From: Lachnospiraceae bacterium | Lineage (GTDB): Bacteria; Bacillota; Clostridia; Lachnospirales; Lachnospiraceae | Length of the DNA stretch: 64,000 bases | NCBI GenBank assembly: GCA_024681595.1 | Contig: JAILAN010000080.1 | Location: 1 to 64,000, forward strand | Direction: 5' to 3' | Part shown: positions 45,203 through 53,376 of the stretch, one piece after another | How positions within the stretch are numbered: position 1 is the stretch's first letter | Layout: the number at the start of each line of letters is the position of its first letter | Program-made: the position numbers and the translations under genes | The notes under the pieces: model-generated | Seen by the model: only the letters and a program-made list of their open reading frames with translations | Told to the model about the DNA's origin: nothing | Databases searched by the model: none

Positions 45203-45349
45203 ATGTCCTAGGGAAGGTAGGAACCTTGGAAGTATAGAATTTCTGAACCAAGAAAGGTACCGGACTAATAAAGGTATTGAGTAGAGACGGTATAAAAGGT
45301 TTTGCCCTGCTCGGTATATTTCAAATTGTCCGGGGACAGCTTGTGTTTT

Positions 45350-45513
45350 GGAGAATAAAGTAGAGTGCCCTCTGACAAGCTTATTCCTTTGGAGGATAAA
45401 GTAGAGTGCCCTCTGATAAGCTTATTCCTTTGGAGGATAAAGTAGAGTGCCCTCTGATAAGTTTATTCCTTGGAAGGATAAAGTATGCTGCCAAGGGACA
45501 CCTGAGTGATCTA
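45350..45513 (+). repeat. 41-bp tandem repeat, four units
   Basis: Units begin with GGAG(G/A)ATAAAG at 45350, 45391 and 45432, and with GAAGGATAAAG at 45473; the period is exactly 41 bp. The first three are nearly identical (TAGAGTGCCCTCTGA, then AAGCTTATTCC). The fourth diverges after GTATG. Each of the first three can fold: AGAG-TGCC-CTCT in the centre, with GGA(G)ATAA and TTATTCC as an outer stem. No reading frame of note crosses the array. Confidence 0.92.
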
Positions 45514-45604
45514 CAGGTAATGAAGACATAAGACAAATCGCGGGTTTACTATAGCGGTATTGTAAATCCGGAGTATCAGATGTATTATTTAAATTAGTTT
45601 ATTC

Positions 45605-46066
45605 TTCGATGACCCATTCGAGGAGCATCGAAACCCTTCTTTTTTCAAATTCCGATGTTTGTTTTTGAAGGAGTTGATACTTCCAAACATCGAAAATCCC
45701 TATTTTTATAATCCCGCTGTTGAAAAAGAAGCATATGACTGACTTTCAACATCGGAAAATCAAATTATACGAATCCAGCTGTCAGAAATGTGGTATGAGG
45801 CCTGTTAGCAACAGCGGAAAAGTGGATTATAGCAATCTCGCTGTCAGAAATGTGGCATGAGAACCGTTCGCAACAGCGGAAAAAGTGGATTTTAGCAATC
45901 CCGCTGTCAGAAATGTGGCATGAGGCCTGTTCGCAACAGCGGAAAAGTGGATTTTAGCAATCCCGCTGTCAAAAATGTGGCATGAGGCCTGTTCGCAACA
46001 GCGGAAAAGTGGATTATAGCAATCCCGCTGTCTGGATGGCGGAAATAGTATGAATTCAAGCAGCGG
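45605..46066 (+). repeat. Array of eight consecutive hairpin units grading into a 62-bp repeat
   Basis: Stems, left/right arm starts: TTCGATG 45605/45626; CGATGTTTG 45653/45684; CCGCTGTTGAAA 45714/45744 (one mismatch); CAGCTGT 45776/45811; CGCTGT 45839/45873; CCGCTGT 45901/45936; CCGCTGT 45963/45998; CCGCTG 46025/46061. Units four to seven are direct repeats (agcaat starts 45831, 45894, 45956, 46018; period 62-63 bp). Most of them also carry a nested CTGTT-(C/A)GC-AACAG mini-hairpin. Every right arm is followed by a run of A. Arm sequence changes on both sides together, which implies selection for pairing. It ends 57 bp before the next gene. Confidence 0.93.
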
Positions 46067-46122
46067 AAATGAGAATATACAATAATTTGCTGTTTTAATG
46101 CGTTTTATATGGAGAAATCAAT

Positions 46123-47091
46123 ATGAAAAAACAAAACAATTATTTGGAAACACAGGCGTTAACAACAAAAGTACCGGTAACAAAAGTACCGACAACAAAA
46201 CCACCGACAACGAAACCACCGGTAACAAAACCACCGGTAACAAAACCACCGACAACGAAACCATCTGTCCTAAAAGGACTAACGACGAGCTACACAAATC
46301 TATATTCTGAAGCAAGGCGGAGATACAACGAGCTCTTATCGATCAAGAATTTAAAAGAGACTGCGCTGGAGAAAGCACCGCCGGGGAAAATACATGTCAG
46401 CAAGACACCATATGGAGTTCAGTATTTTTTAAGAAGTGACAGTTCGGAAAAGACTGGAAAATATATTCACAGATCAGAGACTTCTAAAATCAGGAAATAT
46501 CTTCAGAAAGCTTATGATGAAAAAATTCTTAAGCTTGTGGCATCAGAGACTGAAAGTCTTAAAAAACTGCTTTCAAAAACGGAAAATATTGTAGATAAAC
46601 TTCAAGAGACTTATTCAAAATACCCTCAAGAAGTAAAAGAACTGGTAATGCCGATAGATGTTTCCGATGAGGACTACGCAAAGAAATGGATAGATACACC
46701 TTATGAGGGAAAGGCTATACCGGATTATCTGCCTTATTTTGAAACCAAACGAAAAGAAAGAGTTCGCTCAAAGTCGGAACTCAATATAGCAAATGTGCTG
46801 GCAGACAAGGATATCCCATATAAATATGAATGCCCTCTGCAGTTAAGTAACGGCATGACTATTTACCCCGACTTTACCGTGCTGGATGTAAAGAGAAGAA
46901 GAGTCATGTATTGGGAACATCGGGGAATGATGGACGATAAAGAATATGCGAGGAATTCAGTACAAAGGCTCAAAACGATGATGGGTGATGGGATATTTAT
47001 TGGAGAAAAGCTGATCATTACTGAAGAAACATCGACCAATCCTTTAGGAACCAATGAGATAAATGCCATTATAAAGAAATTCTTTTCATAA
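46123..47091 (+). CDS. PD-(D/E)XK nuclease-like protein with N-terminal TKPP repeats
   Basis: Uncharacterised Firmicute family, 322 aa. Residues 14-48 are seven pentapeptides of the (T/V)TK(P/V)P type. Then comes a helical region with PPGKIHVSKTPYGVQYFLR and a coiled-coil-like stretch (~100-170). The C-terminal part resembles a PD-(D/E)XK fold: RSKSELNIANVL (Glu near residue 219), IYPDFTVLD (Asp near 249) and YWEHRGMMD (Glu near 265), with His in the place of the usual Lys. I know similar proteins in other Clostridia but no demonstrated function. ATG 46123 has GGAG ten bases upstream. The hairpin array directly precedes it. Confidence 0.8.
   Translation: MKKQNNYLETQALTTKVPVTKVPTTKPPTTKPPVTKPPVTKPPTTKPSVLKGLTTSYTNLYSEARRRYNELLSIKNLKETALEKAPPGKIHVSKTPYGVQYFLRSDSSEKTGKYIHRSETSKIRKYLQKAYDEKILKLVASETESLKKLLSKTENIVDKLQETYSKYPQEVKELVMPIDVSDEDYAKKWIDTPYEGKAIPDYLPYFETKRKERVRSKSELNIANVLADKDIPYKYECPLQLSNGMTIYPDFTVLDVKRRRVMYWEHRGMMDDKEYARNSVQRLKTMMGDGIFIGEKLIITEETSTNPLGTNEINAIIKKFFS
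46162..46266 (+). repeat. 15-bp coding microsatellite (TKPP pentapeptides)
   Basis: Seven in-frame 15-bp units encode TTKVP, VTKVP, TTKPP, TTKPP, VTKPP, VTKPP and TTKPS. Units are almost identical at the DNA level (acaaaaccaccg core), so copy number can change by slippage without a frameshift. Polyproline content makes EF-P dependence likely. Confidence 0.9.
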
Positions 47092-47111
47092 TTAATTAAG
47101 ATATAGCTCCA

Positions 47112-47435
47112 TTGAACCTGAATCGTGTTTTTGATAGGATATTGTTTAGTTGTTTTCCTAAAAATATATGCGGATCCTGTGGCAAGAAAGCAATACCGCT
47201 GGCTTTGCTTGGAGCAGAGGTTACCGTCTTTGATATTTCAGAAACCAACAGGAAATATGCCATGGAAACCGCGAAAGCTGCAGGCGTGAAGATCAGATAT
47301 GATGTATGTGAAATTATCATCAATTCCATAATCGGAAATGGATTTACCCTGGAGAGGTTCGATGAGCATCCTTCATGGGAGAATGAGAAGCTGCCGGGAG
47401 AATTTACCGCGATAGCACGAAAATATGCAGATTAA
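47112..47435 (+). pseudogene. Class I SAM methyltransferase remnant with central deletion
   Basis: The frame (TTG start, 107 codons) joins two ends of a methyltransferase. The first part retains CGSCGKKAIPLALLGAEVT plus VFDISETNRKYAMETAKAAG, the SAM-binding beginning. It then jumps from IRYDVCE straight to INSIIGNGFTLERFDEHP and SWENEKLPGEFTAIARKY, the known C terminus of this Clostridial family. Roughly 100 residues of catalytic core are missing, and the normal N terminus is also shortened. The deletion kept frame. I expect no activity. Confidence 0.8.
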
Positions 47436-47449
47436 ATGAAGAGAGAAGC

Positions 47450-47977
47450 ATGAAAACATATTATGACGATGGAACATTGAAGATCCGAAGTATGATCCCT
47501 GAGGATGCAAAGATCCTTTATGACACATATCTTTCCTACGGATGGCATCCGCAGATAAAGACCTATGAGGAATATTATAAAGAACAGGAGAAAGGCGAAA
47601 GGCTTGTATTCATCGCTGAATTTGAAGGAGCAGTCAAGGGTCAGTGCACTCTTGTCCTTCATCCGACAGAAGGACCCTGGGGCGGCATGAACTATCCCGA
47701 GATAGTCGATCTGACGGTATTCTTTGACATACATGGAAAAGGAATCGGCAGTAAACTGCTCGATGTGGCGGAGAGCGAAGCAGCCAGACTGTCCGATATG
47801 GTGTTTCTGGCCGTCGGAGTTCACTCCGGCTATGGTCCGGCGCAGCGCATCTATGTCAAACGCGGGTACGTTCCGGACGGAAGCGGAGTCTGGTACAAAA
47901 ACAAGGTGCTGGATCAGTACGCACCCTGTGTAAACGATGATGATCTGCTCCTGTTTTTATCAAAAAAACTGACATAA
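47450..47977 (+). CDS. GNAT-family N-acetyltransferase
   Basis: Acetyl-CoA-dependent transferase of unknown substrate, 175 aa. The core motif A is VDLTVFFDIHGKGIGSKLLDVAESEA (Q/RxxGxG/A-like HGKGIG, acetyl-CoA pyrophosphate loop). The motif B region is AQRIYVKRGYVPDGSG, with the usual ageing-Tyr pattern. The N terminus (LKIRSMIPEDAKIL) is typical. It starts 14 bp after the methyltransferase remnant with GAGAGAAGC as SD. It is the first of several small, loosely spaced accessory enzymes. Confidence 0.88.
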   Translation: MKTYYDDGTLKIRSMIPEDAKILYDTYLSYGWHPQIKTYEEYYKEQEKGERLVFIAEFEGAVKGQCTLVLHPTEGPWGGMNYPEIVDLTVFFDIHGKGIGSKLLDVAESEAARLSDMVFLAVGVHSGYGPAQRIYVKRGYVPDGSGVWYKNKVLDQYAPCVNDDDLLLFLSKKLT

Positions 47978-48015
47978 ATATTGATAGAAAACCTCGTCGT
48001 CAAAAGGAAAAGCAT

Positions 48016-48549
48016 ATGATAATTCTTATAATGGGTGCATCCCATGCAGGTAAAACCGTACTGGCTCAGAAAATGCTTGAAAAATATAAATACCCGTATT
48101 TTTCCATAGATCATTTGAAAATGGGTCTGATACGAAGCGGAAACACTGATCTTACACCGGAAGATGACGAAGAACTTACAGGATATCTTTGGCCTGTTGT
48201 ACGGGAAATGATCAAAACGGCCGTTGAAAACAAACAGAATCTCATCGTGGAGGGATGTTATATCCCTTATGATTGGAGAAAAGACTTTGATGAACAGTAT
48301 ATACAGTCGATAAGATTCATTTGTCTGGCAATGTCGGATGCCTATATAGAAACGCATTATGAAGACATAAAAGGTCATGCGTCAGATGTTGAGGTAAGAC
48401 AGGATGATTCATACTGCACGGTTGAACAGTTGAAAAAGGATAATCATCAGGTTGTGGAAGGCTTCCAAAAATGTGGGGAAAATATCACGTTTATCGATGA
48501 TGATTATGAGAAGGTTATTAGAACTGTTTTAGCGGAGATTGAAAGATGA
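48016..48549 (+). CDS. P-loop small-molecule kinase-like protein
   Basis: Predicted ATP-binding protein of the adenylate/shikimate-kinase-like fold, 177 aa. Walker A is GASHAGKT at residues 7-14, followed by YPYFSIDHLKMGLIRSG (substrate region with Asp) and LIVEGCYIPYDW, a Walker-B-like strand. An Arg-bearing lid may lie near SDVEVRQDD. Similar proteins are annotated as AAA or 2-phosphoglycerate-kinase-like; I cannot name the substrate. It overlaps the following GNAT gene by 4 bp (ATGA), so the two products are probably made together and could act in one pathway. Confidence 0.8.
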   Translation: MIILIMGASHAGKTVLAQKMLEKYKYPYFSIDHLKMGLIRSGNTDLTPEDDEELTGYLWPVVREMIKTAVENKQNLIVEGCYIPYDWRKDFDEQYIQSIRFICLAMSDAYIETHYEDIKGHASDVEVRQDDSYCTVEQLKKDNHQVVEGFQKCGENITFIDDDYEKVIRTVLAEIER

Positions 48550-49112
48550 ATAAAACCGGAACGCAGAAAATAGAAACACCCAGACTGATCCTGCGCAGAT
48601 TCAAGGCAGAAGACGCAGAAGAGATGTTTAATAACTGGGCATCGGATCCGGAAGTTACCAGGTTTCTGACCTGGCAGCCGCATTCGGGCTTAGAGGTTAC
48701 CGAAAGTATACTCACTGAATGGATATCCCGTTATGAGGATGGGGGATATTTTAACTGGGTCATGGAATATAAGCAGTCCGGAAGCGTCATAGGCAATATT
48801 TCTGTGGTCAGGTTATATGAGGATATTGAAGCTGCAGATATCGGATACTGCATGAGCAGATCATTCTGGGGACAGGGCCTTATGAGCGAAGCCTTAAGGG
48901 GAGTGATGGATTATCTGTTTGATGTTGTGGGACTTAACCGGGTTGCTGCCTGTCACGATGTAAATAATCCAAGGTCGGGGCGTGTAATGGAAAAGGCCGG
49001 TATGATACAGGAAGGCATCCTTAAAGCAGCGGGGAAAAACAATCTCGGAATACATGATGTGGTCTGGCATGCCATGATCCGTAAGGAACGGGATATTATA
49101 AGAAATAAATAA
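48546..49112 (+). CDS. RimJ/RimL-type GNAT N-acetyltransferase
   Basis: Protein or small-molecule N-acetyltransferase, 188 aa. It starts with the RimJ/L hallmark ETPRLILRRFKAEDAEEMF, then VTRFLTWQPHSG. The acetyl-CoA site is IGYCMSRSFWGQGLMSEALRGVMDYLF. The C terminus has NPRSGRVMEKAGMIQEGILK. No evidence shows whether the target is a ribosomal protein or an antibiotic-like amine. Its start lies within the stop of the P-loop protein gene (ATGA overlap), and no terminator separates it from the DUF362 gene 67 bp on. Confidence 0.9.
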   Translation: MNKTGTQKIETPRLILRRFKAEDAEEMFNNWASDPEVTRFLTWQPHSGLEVTESILTEWISRYEDGGYFNWVMEYKQSGSVIGNISVVRLYEDIEAADIGYCMSRSFWGQGLMSEALRGVMDYLFDVVGLNRVAACHDVNNPRSGRVMEKAGMIQEGILKAAGKNNLGIHDVVWHAMIRKERDIIRNK

Positions 49113-49179
49113 AATACAAATGATTTAATGCAGTATATTTGATAATATATGAATATAGAAATTTCAAGGAGATCTGTTT

Positions 49180-50304
49180 ATGGATAAGTCAAAAGTATAT
49201 TTCACGGACTTTAGAACGACTCTCGGAGTCTCGCTTACCGCCAAACTCCAGAAACTGATCAAAATGGCGGGAATTGATTCTGTAGATATGAACGGTAAGT
49301 TCGTGGCTATCAAGATGCATTTCGGGGAACTCGGGAATCTGGCATATCTAAGACCCAATTACGCCAAGGCGGTTGCTGATGTTGTGAAGGATAATGGTGG
49401 ACTTCCGTTCCTTACTGACTGCAATACACTGTATCCGGGCAGCCGCAAACACGCACTCGAGCACATGGACTGTGCAAATATCAATGGATTCAATACGGTA
49501 ACGACGGGATGCCAGATAATCATAGCTGACGGATTACGCGGTACCGACGATATAGCTGTTCCGGTTCCTAACGGAGAATACTGTAAGGAAGCTTATATCG
49601 GAAGAGCAGTTATGGATGCGGACATAGTGATCTCGCTCAATCACTTCAAGGGACACGAGCAGGCAGGATTCGGAGGTGCCATCAAGAATATCGGAATGGG
49701 ATGCGGCAGTCGTGCTGGCAAGATGCAGCAGCACAACAGCGGACATCCTCATGTTATCACTGACAAATGCCGCGGATGCAAAAGATGTGCCCGCGAATGT
49801 GGCTCGGATGCCATCGTTTATGAAGGCAACAAAGCGCGGATAGATACCGAAAAGTGCAAAGGATGCGGACGATGCATAGGAGCCTGTGCATTTGATGCGA
49901 TCGAGAACGATAACTGGAACGCTCCCGCACTGCTCGGATGTAAGATGGCTGAATACACGGCAGCTATATTAAACGGAAGACCGAACTTTCATATCAGTCT
50001 GATCACGGATGTTTCCCCTAACTGTGACTGCCATGGAGAGAATGACGCACCGATCCTGCCGGATATAGGAATGCTGGCTTCGTTTGATCCGGTTGCGCTG
50101 GATCAGGCTTGCGTAGATCTTTGTCAAAAGGCAGAACCGATAAGAAACAGCCAGCTGGGAGACAACATGGCGAGCGAGCATTTCCATGATCACGGAGATG
50201 TATGGCACAACAGTAATCCAAACGTTTCATGGGCGGAGACACTTGAACATGCTGAAAAGATCGGAGTAGGATCAAGAACTTACGAACTTGTCACGATGCG
50301 TTAA
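49180..50304 (+). CDS. DUF362 iron-sulfur protein with two 4Fe-4S clusters
   Basis: Cytoplasmic redox protein of unknown reaction, 374 aa. The N-terminal ~185 residues are DUF362: MDKSKVYFTDFRTTLG, FVAIKMHFGELGNLAYLRP, then SLNHFKGHEQAGFGGAIKN. A bacterial ferredoxin insert follows, with CRGCKRCARECGSDAI and CKGCGRCIGACAFDAI, each able to hold a 4Fe-4S cluster. The C-terminal half continues DUF362 (ITDVSPNCDCHGENDAPI, DPVALDQACVDLC). It sits beside a flavin reductase-rubredoxin gene, pointing to a small electron-transfer or oxidative-stress group in an anaerobe. Confidence 0.9.
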   Translation: MDKSKVYFTDFRTTLGVSLTAKLQKLIKMAGIDSVDMNGKFVAIKMHFGELGNLAYLRPNYAKAVADVVKDNGGLPFLTDCNTLYPGSRKHALEHMDCANINGFNTVTTGCQIIIADGLRGTDDIAVPVPNGEYCKEAYIGRAVMDADIVISLNHFKGHEQAGFGGAIKNIGMGCGSRAGKMQQHNSGHPHVITDKCRGCKRCARECGSDAIVYEGNKARIDTEKCKGCGRCIGACAFDAIENDNWNAPALLGCKMAEYTAAILNGRPNFHISLITDVSPNCDCHGENDAPILPDIGMLASFDPVALDQACVDLCQKAEPIRNSQLGDNMASEHFHDHGDVWHNSNPNVSWAETLEHAEKIGVGSRTYELVTMR

Positions 50305-50386
50305 GACCGATCGCCCTGATGAAGATTCAGAAAAGAAATCTGTTTGAAATTAAATTGAGGATTAAGATCATTAAGGAGGAATCAAA

Positions 50387-51028
50387 ATGGCAGAAATGAA
50401 TACAAAAGCGATGTACAAACTATCATATGGCCTGTTCGTATGTACAGCAGTAAAAGGTGAAAAGAAGAATGGCTGCATAATAAATACCGCCGTTCAGATA
50501 GCGTCTGAGCCCAACACGATCTCCATAGCTGTTAACAAGGCAAATTACACACATGACATGATCATCGAAACCGGTAAATGCAACATTTCAGTTATCAGCC
50601 AGGATGCAGGCTTTGATCTCTTTAAGCATTTTGGATTCCAGTCGGGTCGTGATGTCGATAAATTCGGAGCGGATTATCCCGCTTCTGACTATGCGATGGC
50701 GGAAAACAAAATACCGTACATTACGAAGGGAACAAATGCATATTTTTCATTGAGTGTAAAACAGACAACGGATCTGGGTTCACATACTCTTTTTATATGC
50801 GAACCTGAGTTTATGACGGTACTGTCAGATATCTCCTCGTGCACATATGAGTACTATCAGAACAGCATCAAACCCAAACCACAGAATATTGGAACGACTC
50901 CCGAAGGCAAGACCATATGGAGATGCACGATATGTGGCTATGAGTATGAAGGAGAGGAACTGCCTGATGATTTCATATGTCCGATCTGTAAACATCCCAA
51001 AGCTGATTTTGAGAAAGTCACTAAATAG
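50387..51028 (+). CDS. Flavin reductase-like FMN protein fused to rubredoxin
   Basis: Electron carrier, 213 aa. Residues 5-~160 are a flavin-reductase-like FMN domain (LSYGLFVCTAVKGEKKNGC, INTAVQIASEPNTISIAVNK). Residues ~175-213 are rubredoxin, with iron ligands in WRCTICGYEYEG and FICPICKHPKADFEKV. The same architecture is known from high-molecular-weight rubredoxin of Moorella, the partner of an FprA-type flavodiiron NO/O2 reductase. A similar detoxification role is likely, though no flavodiiron gene is in the window. SD is AAGGAGG. A terminator follows. Confidence 0.92.
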   Translation: MAEMNTKAMYKLSYGLFVCTAVKGEKKNGCIINTAVQIASEPNTISIAVNKANYTHDMIIETGKCNISVISQDAGFDLFKHFGFQSGRDVDKFGADYPASDYAMAENKIPYITKGTNAYFSLSVKQTTDLGSHTLFICEPEFMTVLSDISSCTYEYYQNSIKPKPQNIGTTPEGKTIWRCTICGYEYEGEELPDDFICPICKHPKADFEKVTK

Positions 51029-51072
51029 ATATTCGACAGGCAAAAGAATACAGAAATATCTGTATAATACAA

Positions 51073-51097
51073 GCCGCCCGACCCGGGCGGCTTTTTT
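51073..51097 (+). terminator. Rho-independent terminator after the flavin reductase-rubredoxin gene
   Basis: GC-only stem GCCGCCCG/CGGGCGGC (8 bp, ACC loop) followed by six T. Confidence 0.95.
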
Positions 51098-51222
51098 CCG
51101 CATAAGGTATTTAAGTGAATATAGTCCCATGTATTTTAAATGTCTGTTTTTGTATACTTTTAGTATCTTATAATGGGAAATGATGTACGGTTATAATCAT
51201 ATTGGCTTAAAAGAGGAAAGAT

Positions 51223-53376
51223 ATGAGCAATTTTTCAAAACGATGGAACAGAATAAAACAGATCATTGTACCACCGGGAAGTGACATCCAGATCGGTGCT
51301 TTTAATATCCTCGCGCTCTGCGGTATCGTGGTCAGCCTGATCACTGCTTTTTATAATCTTGCAGTCGGTTTTGGGATCCTTTCCTTTTTGGAATGTATAT
51401 CCGGAGTTTTTATTTCTGTGGCACTGATGCTATATACTCAAAAGACCGGCAACTACAGGGTGGCGATGATCCTTACGGTAGTGGTTATCTTTCTTGGCCT
51501 TTTTACGTTTCTTTTTATCACCAATGGCGGTTATAACGGCGGAGTCCCGTTCTTTTTTGTGTTTGCCGTTGTATTTACAGCTTTTCTTCTCAACGGCGCT
51601 ACGATGGTGTTTCTGGTCGTAGTTGAGCTGGTCTGGTATACGTTTCTTTGTATATACACTTATGTTTATCCTCCTGATTCATTGCTGAACACGGATTACA
51701 AGGCTCGTATGATGGATGTGATCGTCTGCTGCTCGATAGTCTCTATCAGTCTTGCTATCACCATGTATTGTCAGATCAGGGTGTACAGGAAAAAGCAGGC
51801 GGAACTCAACTATGCGATACAGATCGCAAGGGAGGCCAACCAGGCAAAAAGTGATTTCCTGGCAAAAATGAGCCATGATATCAGGACCCCGCTTAACACG
51901 ATCATGGCGATGAATGAGATGATAGTTGCCAACACATCGTCAGCCAAGATAAGGGAATGGGTCAATGACAGTAATGTTTCGGGCAGGATCCTGCTGTCTT
52001 TGATCGATGACATGCTGGATCTTACCAGGATAGAAGCAGGGAGAATGAATCTGCTGCAACAGCCGTGGGATACAAGGCATGTTTTTGGAGAGATAGCCAA
52101 AATGTGGAAACCCCAGGCTGAAAAAGCTGGAATAGAATTTATATATTCATTTGATACAGGCATGCCCGGATATCTTGTGGGTGACGAAGATGTTATAAGG
52201 AAGATAGCAAACAATCTCATGAGTAATGCGATCAAATACACCAGGATCGGGCGGGTTGGCCTTAGTGTCAGTCGCAGCGGAGAGGATCATATCAGGATCA
52301 CGGTAACTGATACGGGGATTGGTATAGCACCCGAACATCTCGAGACGATATTTAAACCTTTCGAACGTGGCGCACAGGAGATATACAGAGAAACAAGCGG
52401 AAGCGGACTTGGACTGGCGATCGTAAAAGAACTGGTCGATGCCGTGGATGGCAGCATTGACTGCCACAGCGTTCTGAATGAGGGAACCGTGTTTACGGTT
52501 ATAATCCCTCAGAAAGAATATAACGAAAAAATTATCGGGGGGAGTCAAAGCGAAACTCCCGACAACTCACAGGATGTCCAGAATAAAGGTCAGTTCATAG
52601 CACCTGATGCGAGGATACTAGTTGTTGATGATAATTCCTTTAACCGTAAGGTCATAAAGGAGTTTCTTGAACCTGCTCTTATTCAAACCGATGATGTAGA
52701 GAGCGGATACGAAGCTCTCGAGATGATAGATATTAAAGATTATGATCTGGTTCTGATGGATCTTAGAATGCCCAAAATGGATGGAGCTGAGACCCTTGAT
52801 CGGATCAAAAAGGAGTATCCGGATTTTGATACTCCGGTTGTAGTACTTACCGCGGATATCATGAACGGAGTTGAAGACAGGCTCCTTAAAAGAGGATTCG
52901 CCGGCTTTCTGTCTAAACCGGTCAGCTCATCAAAACTTTTTGATGTAATATCCGAATTTATCCCCGACAAAGTAGTTTCCCTTATCACCGAAACCGATAA
53001 TCTGCTCACATTGGCCAAAGTAGAGAGTTACCAGGATATGTTATTGCCGTATGGGATCGATCTTAAACTGGCTCTTGAGTATAATGCCGGCAACACCAGT
53101 GAGTTTATGATGCGTGCCGACCTTTTTGAAGAGTTTGCTGACTCTGAGATCAACAGGCTTTACGAAGAAGTACCCAAAGACAGCTATTATCTTCAGGTTC
53201 ATTCTGTTAAATCGATCGCCAAAGGTGTGGGAGCATTTCTTTTGGCACATATGGCCGAAGCTGCAGAATTAAGGCATGATGAGGAATTCTCCAAAGAGAT
53301 CAATCCTATTCTGATAAATGAGTATTCAAGAGTCCGTGAGGGACTGAAGCATTTTAAGGAGGAGGTATCGATATGA
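51223..53376 (+). CDS. Hybrid histidine kinase with receiver and HPt domains
   Basis: Membrane phosphorelay sensor, 717 aa. Six or so TM helices (residues ~20-190) form a MASE-like N-terminal sensor with little exposed loop. The dimerisation domain carries His 218 (MSHDIRTPLNTIMAMNEM). The ATPase domain has NNLMSNAIKYT, DTGIGIAPEH and GSGLGLAIV. A receiver (VVDDNSFNRKV, Asp 513 in LMDLRMPKMDG) is followed by a C-terminal HPt with HSVKSIAKGVGA. A complete His-Asp-His relay is thus in one chain, with the final Asp supplied by the next gene, which overlaps by 4 bp. The type VII secretion operon lies directly downstream, which suggests but does not prove control. Confidence 0.93.
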   Translation: MSNFSKRWNRIKQIIVPPGSDIQIGAFNILALCGIVVSLITAFYNLAVGFGILSFLECISGVFISVALMLYTQKTGNYRVAMILTVVVIFLGLFTFLFITNGGYNGGVPFFFVFAVVFTAFLLNGATMVFLVVVELVWYTFLCIYTYVYPPDSLLNTDYKARMMDVIVCCSIVSISLAITMYCQIRVYRKKQAELNYAIQIAREANQAKSDFLAKMSHDIRTPLNTIMAMNEMIVANTSSAKIREWVNDSNVSGRILLSLIDDMLDLTRIEAGRMNLLQQPWDTRHVFGEIAKMWKPQAEKAGIEFIYSFDTGMPGYLVGDEDVIRKIANNLMSNAIKYTRIGRVGLSVSRSGEDHIRITVTDTGIGIAPEHLETIFKPFERGAQEIYRETSGSGLGLAIVKELVDAVDGSIDCHSVLNEGTVFTVIIPQKEYNEKIIGGSQSETPDNSQDVQNKGQFIAPDARILVVDDNSFNRKVIKEFLEPALIQTDDVESGYEALEMIDIKDYDLVLMDLRMPKMDGAETLDRIKKEYPDFDTPVVVLTADIMNGVEDRLLKRGFAGFLSKPVSSSKLFDVISEFIPDKVVSLITETDNLLTLAKVESYQDMLLPYGIDLKLALEYNAGNTSEFMMRADLFEEFADSEINRLYEEVPKDSYYLQVHSVKSIAKGVGAFLLAHMAEAAELRHDEEFSKEINPILINEYSRVREGLKHFKEEVSI

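Noticed and set aside
45605-46066. CRISPR array
   Set aside because: Units are 62-63 bp and almost identical along their whole length, with no short constant repeat alternating with unique spacers, and no cas gene is nearby.
45063-46122. Insertion sequence or integron remnant
   Set aside because: No transposase or integrase fragment, terminal inverted repeats or target duplication could be found; the repeats are tandem and structured instead.
46098-46310. Alternative frame across the TKPP repeats (Asn/Thr/Lys-rich product)
   Set aside because: Low-complexity product of the 15-bp repeat read out of frame; the overlapping 322-codon frame has the SD and a conserved C-terminal domain.
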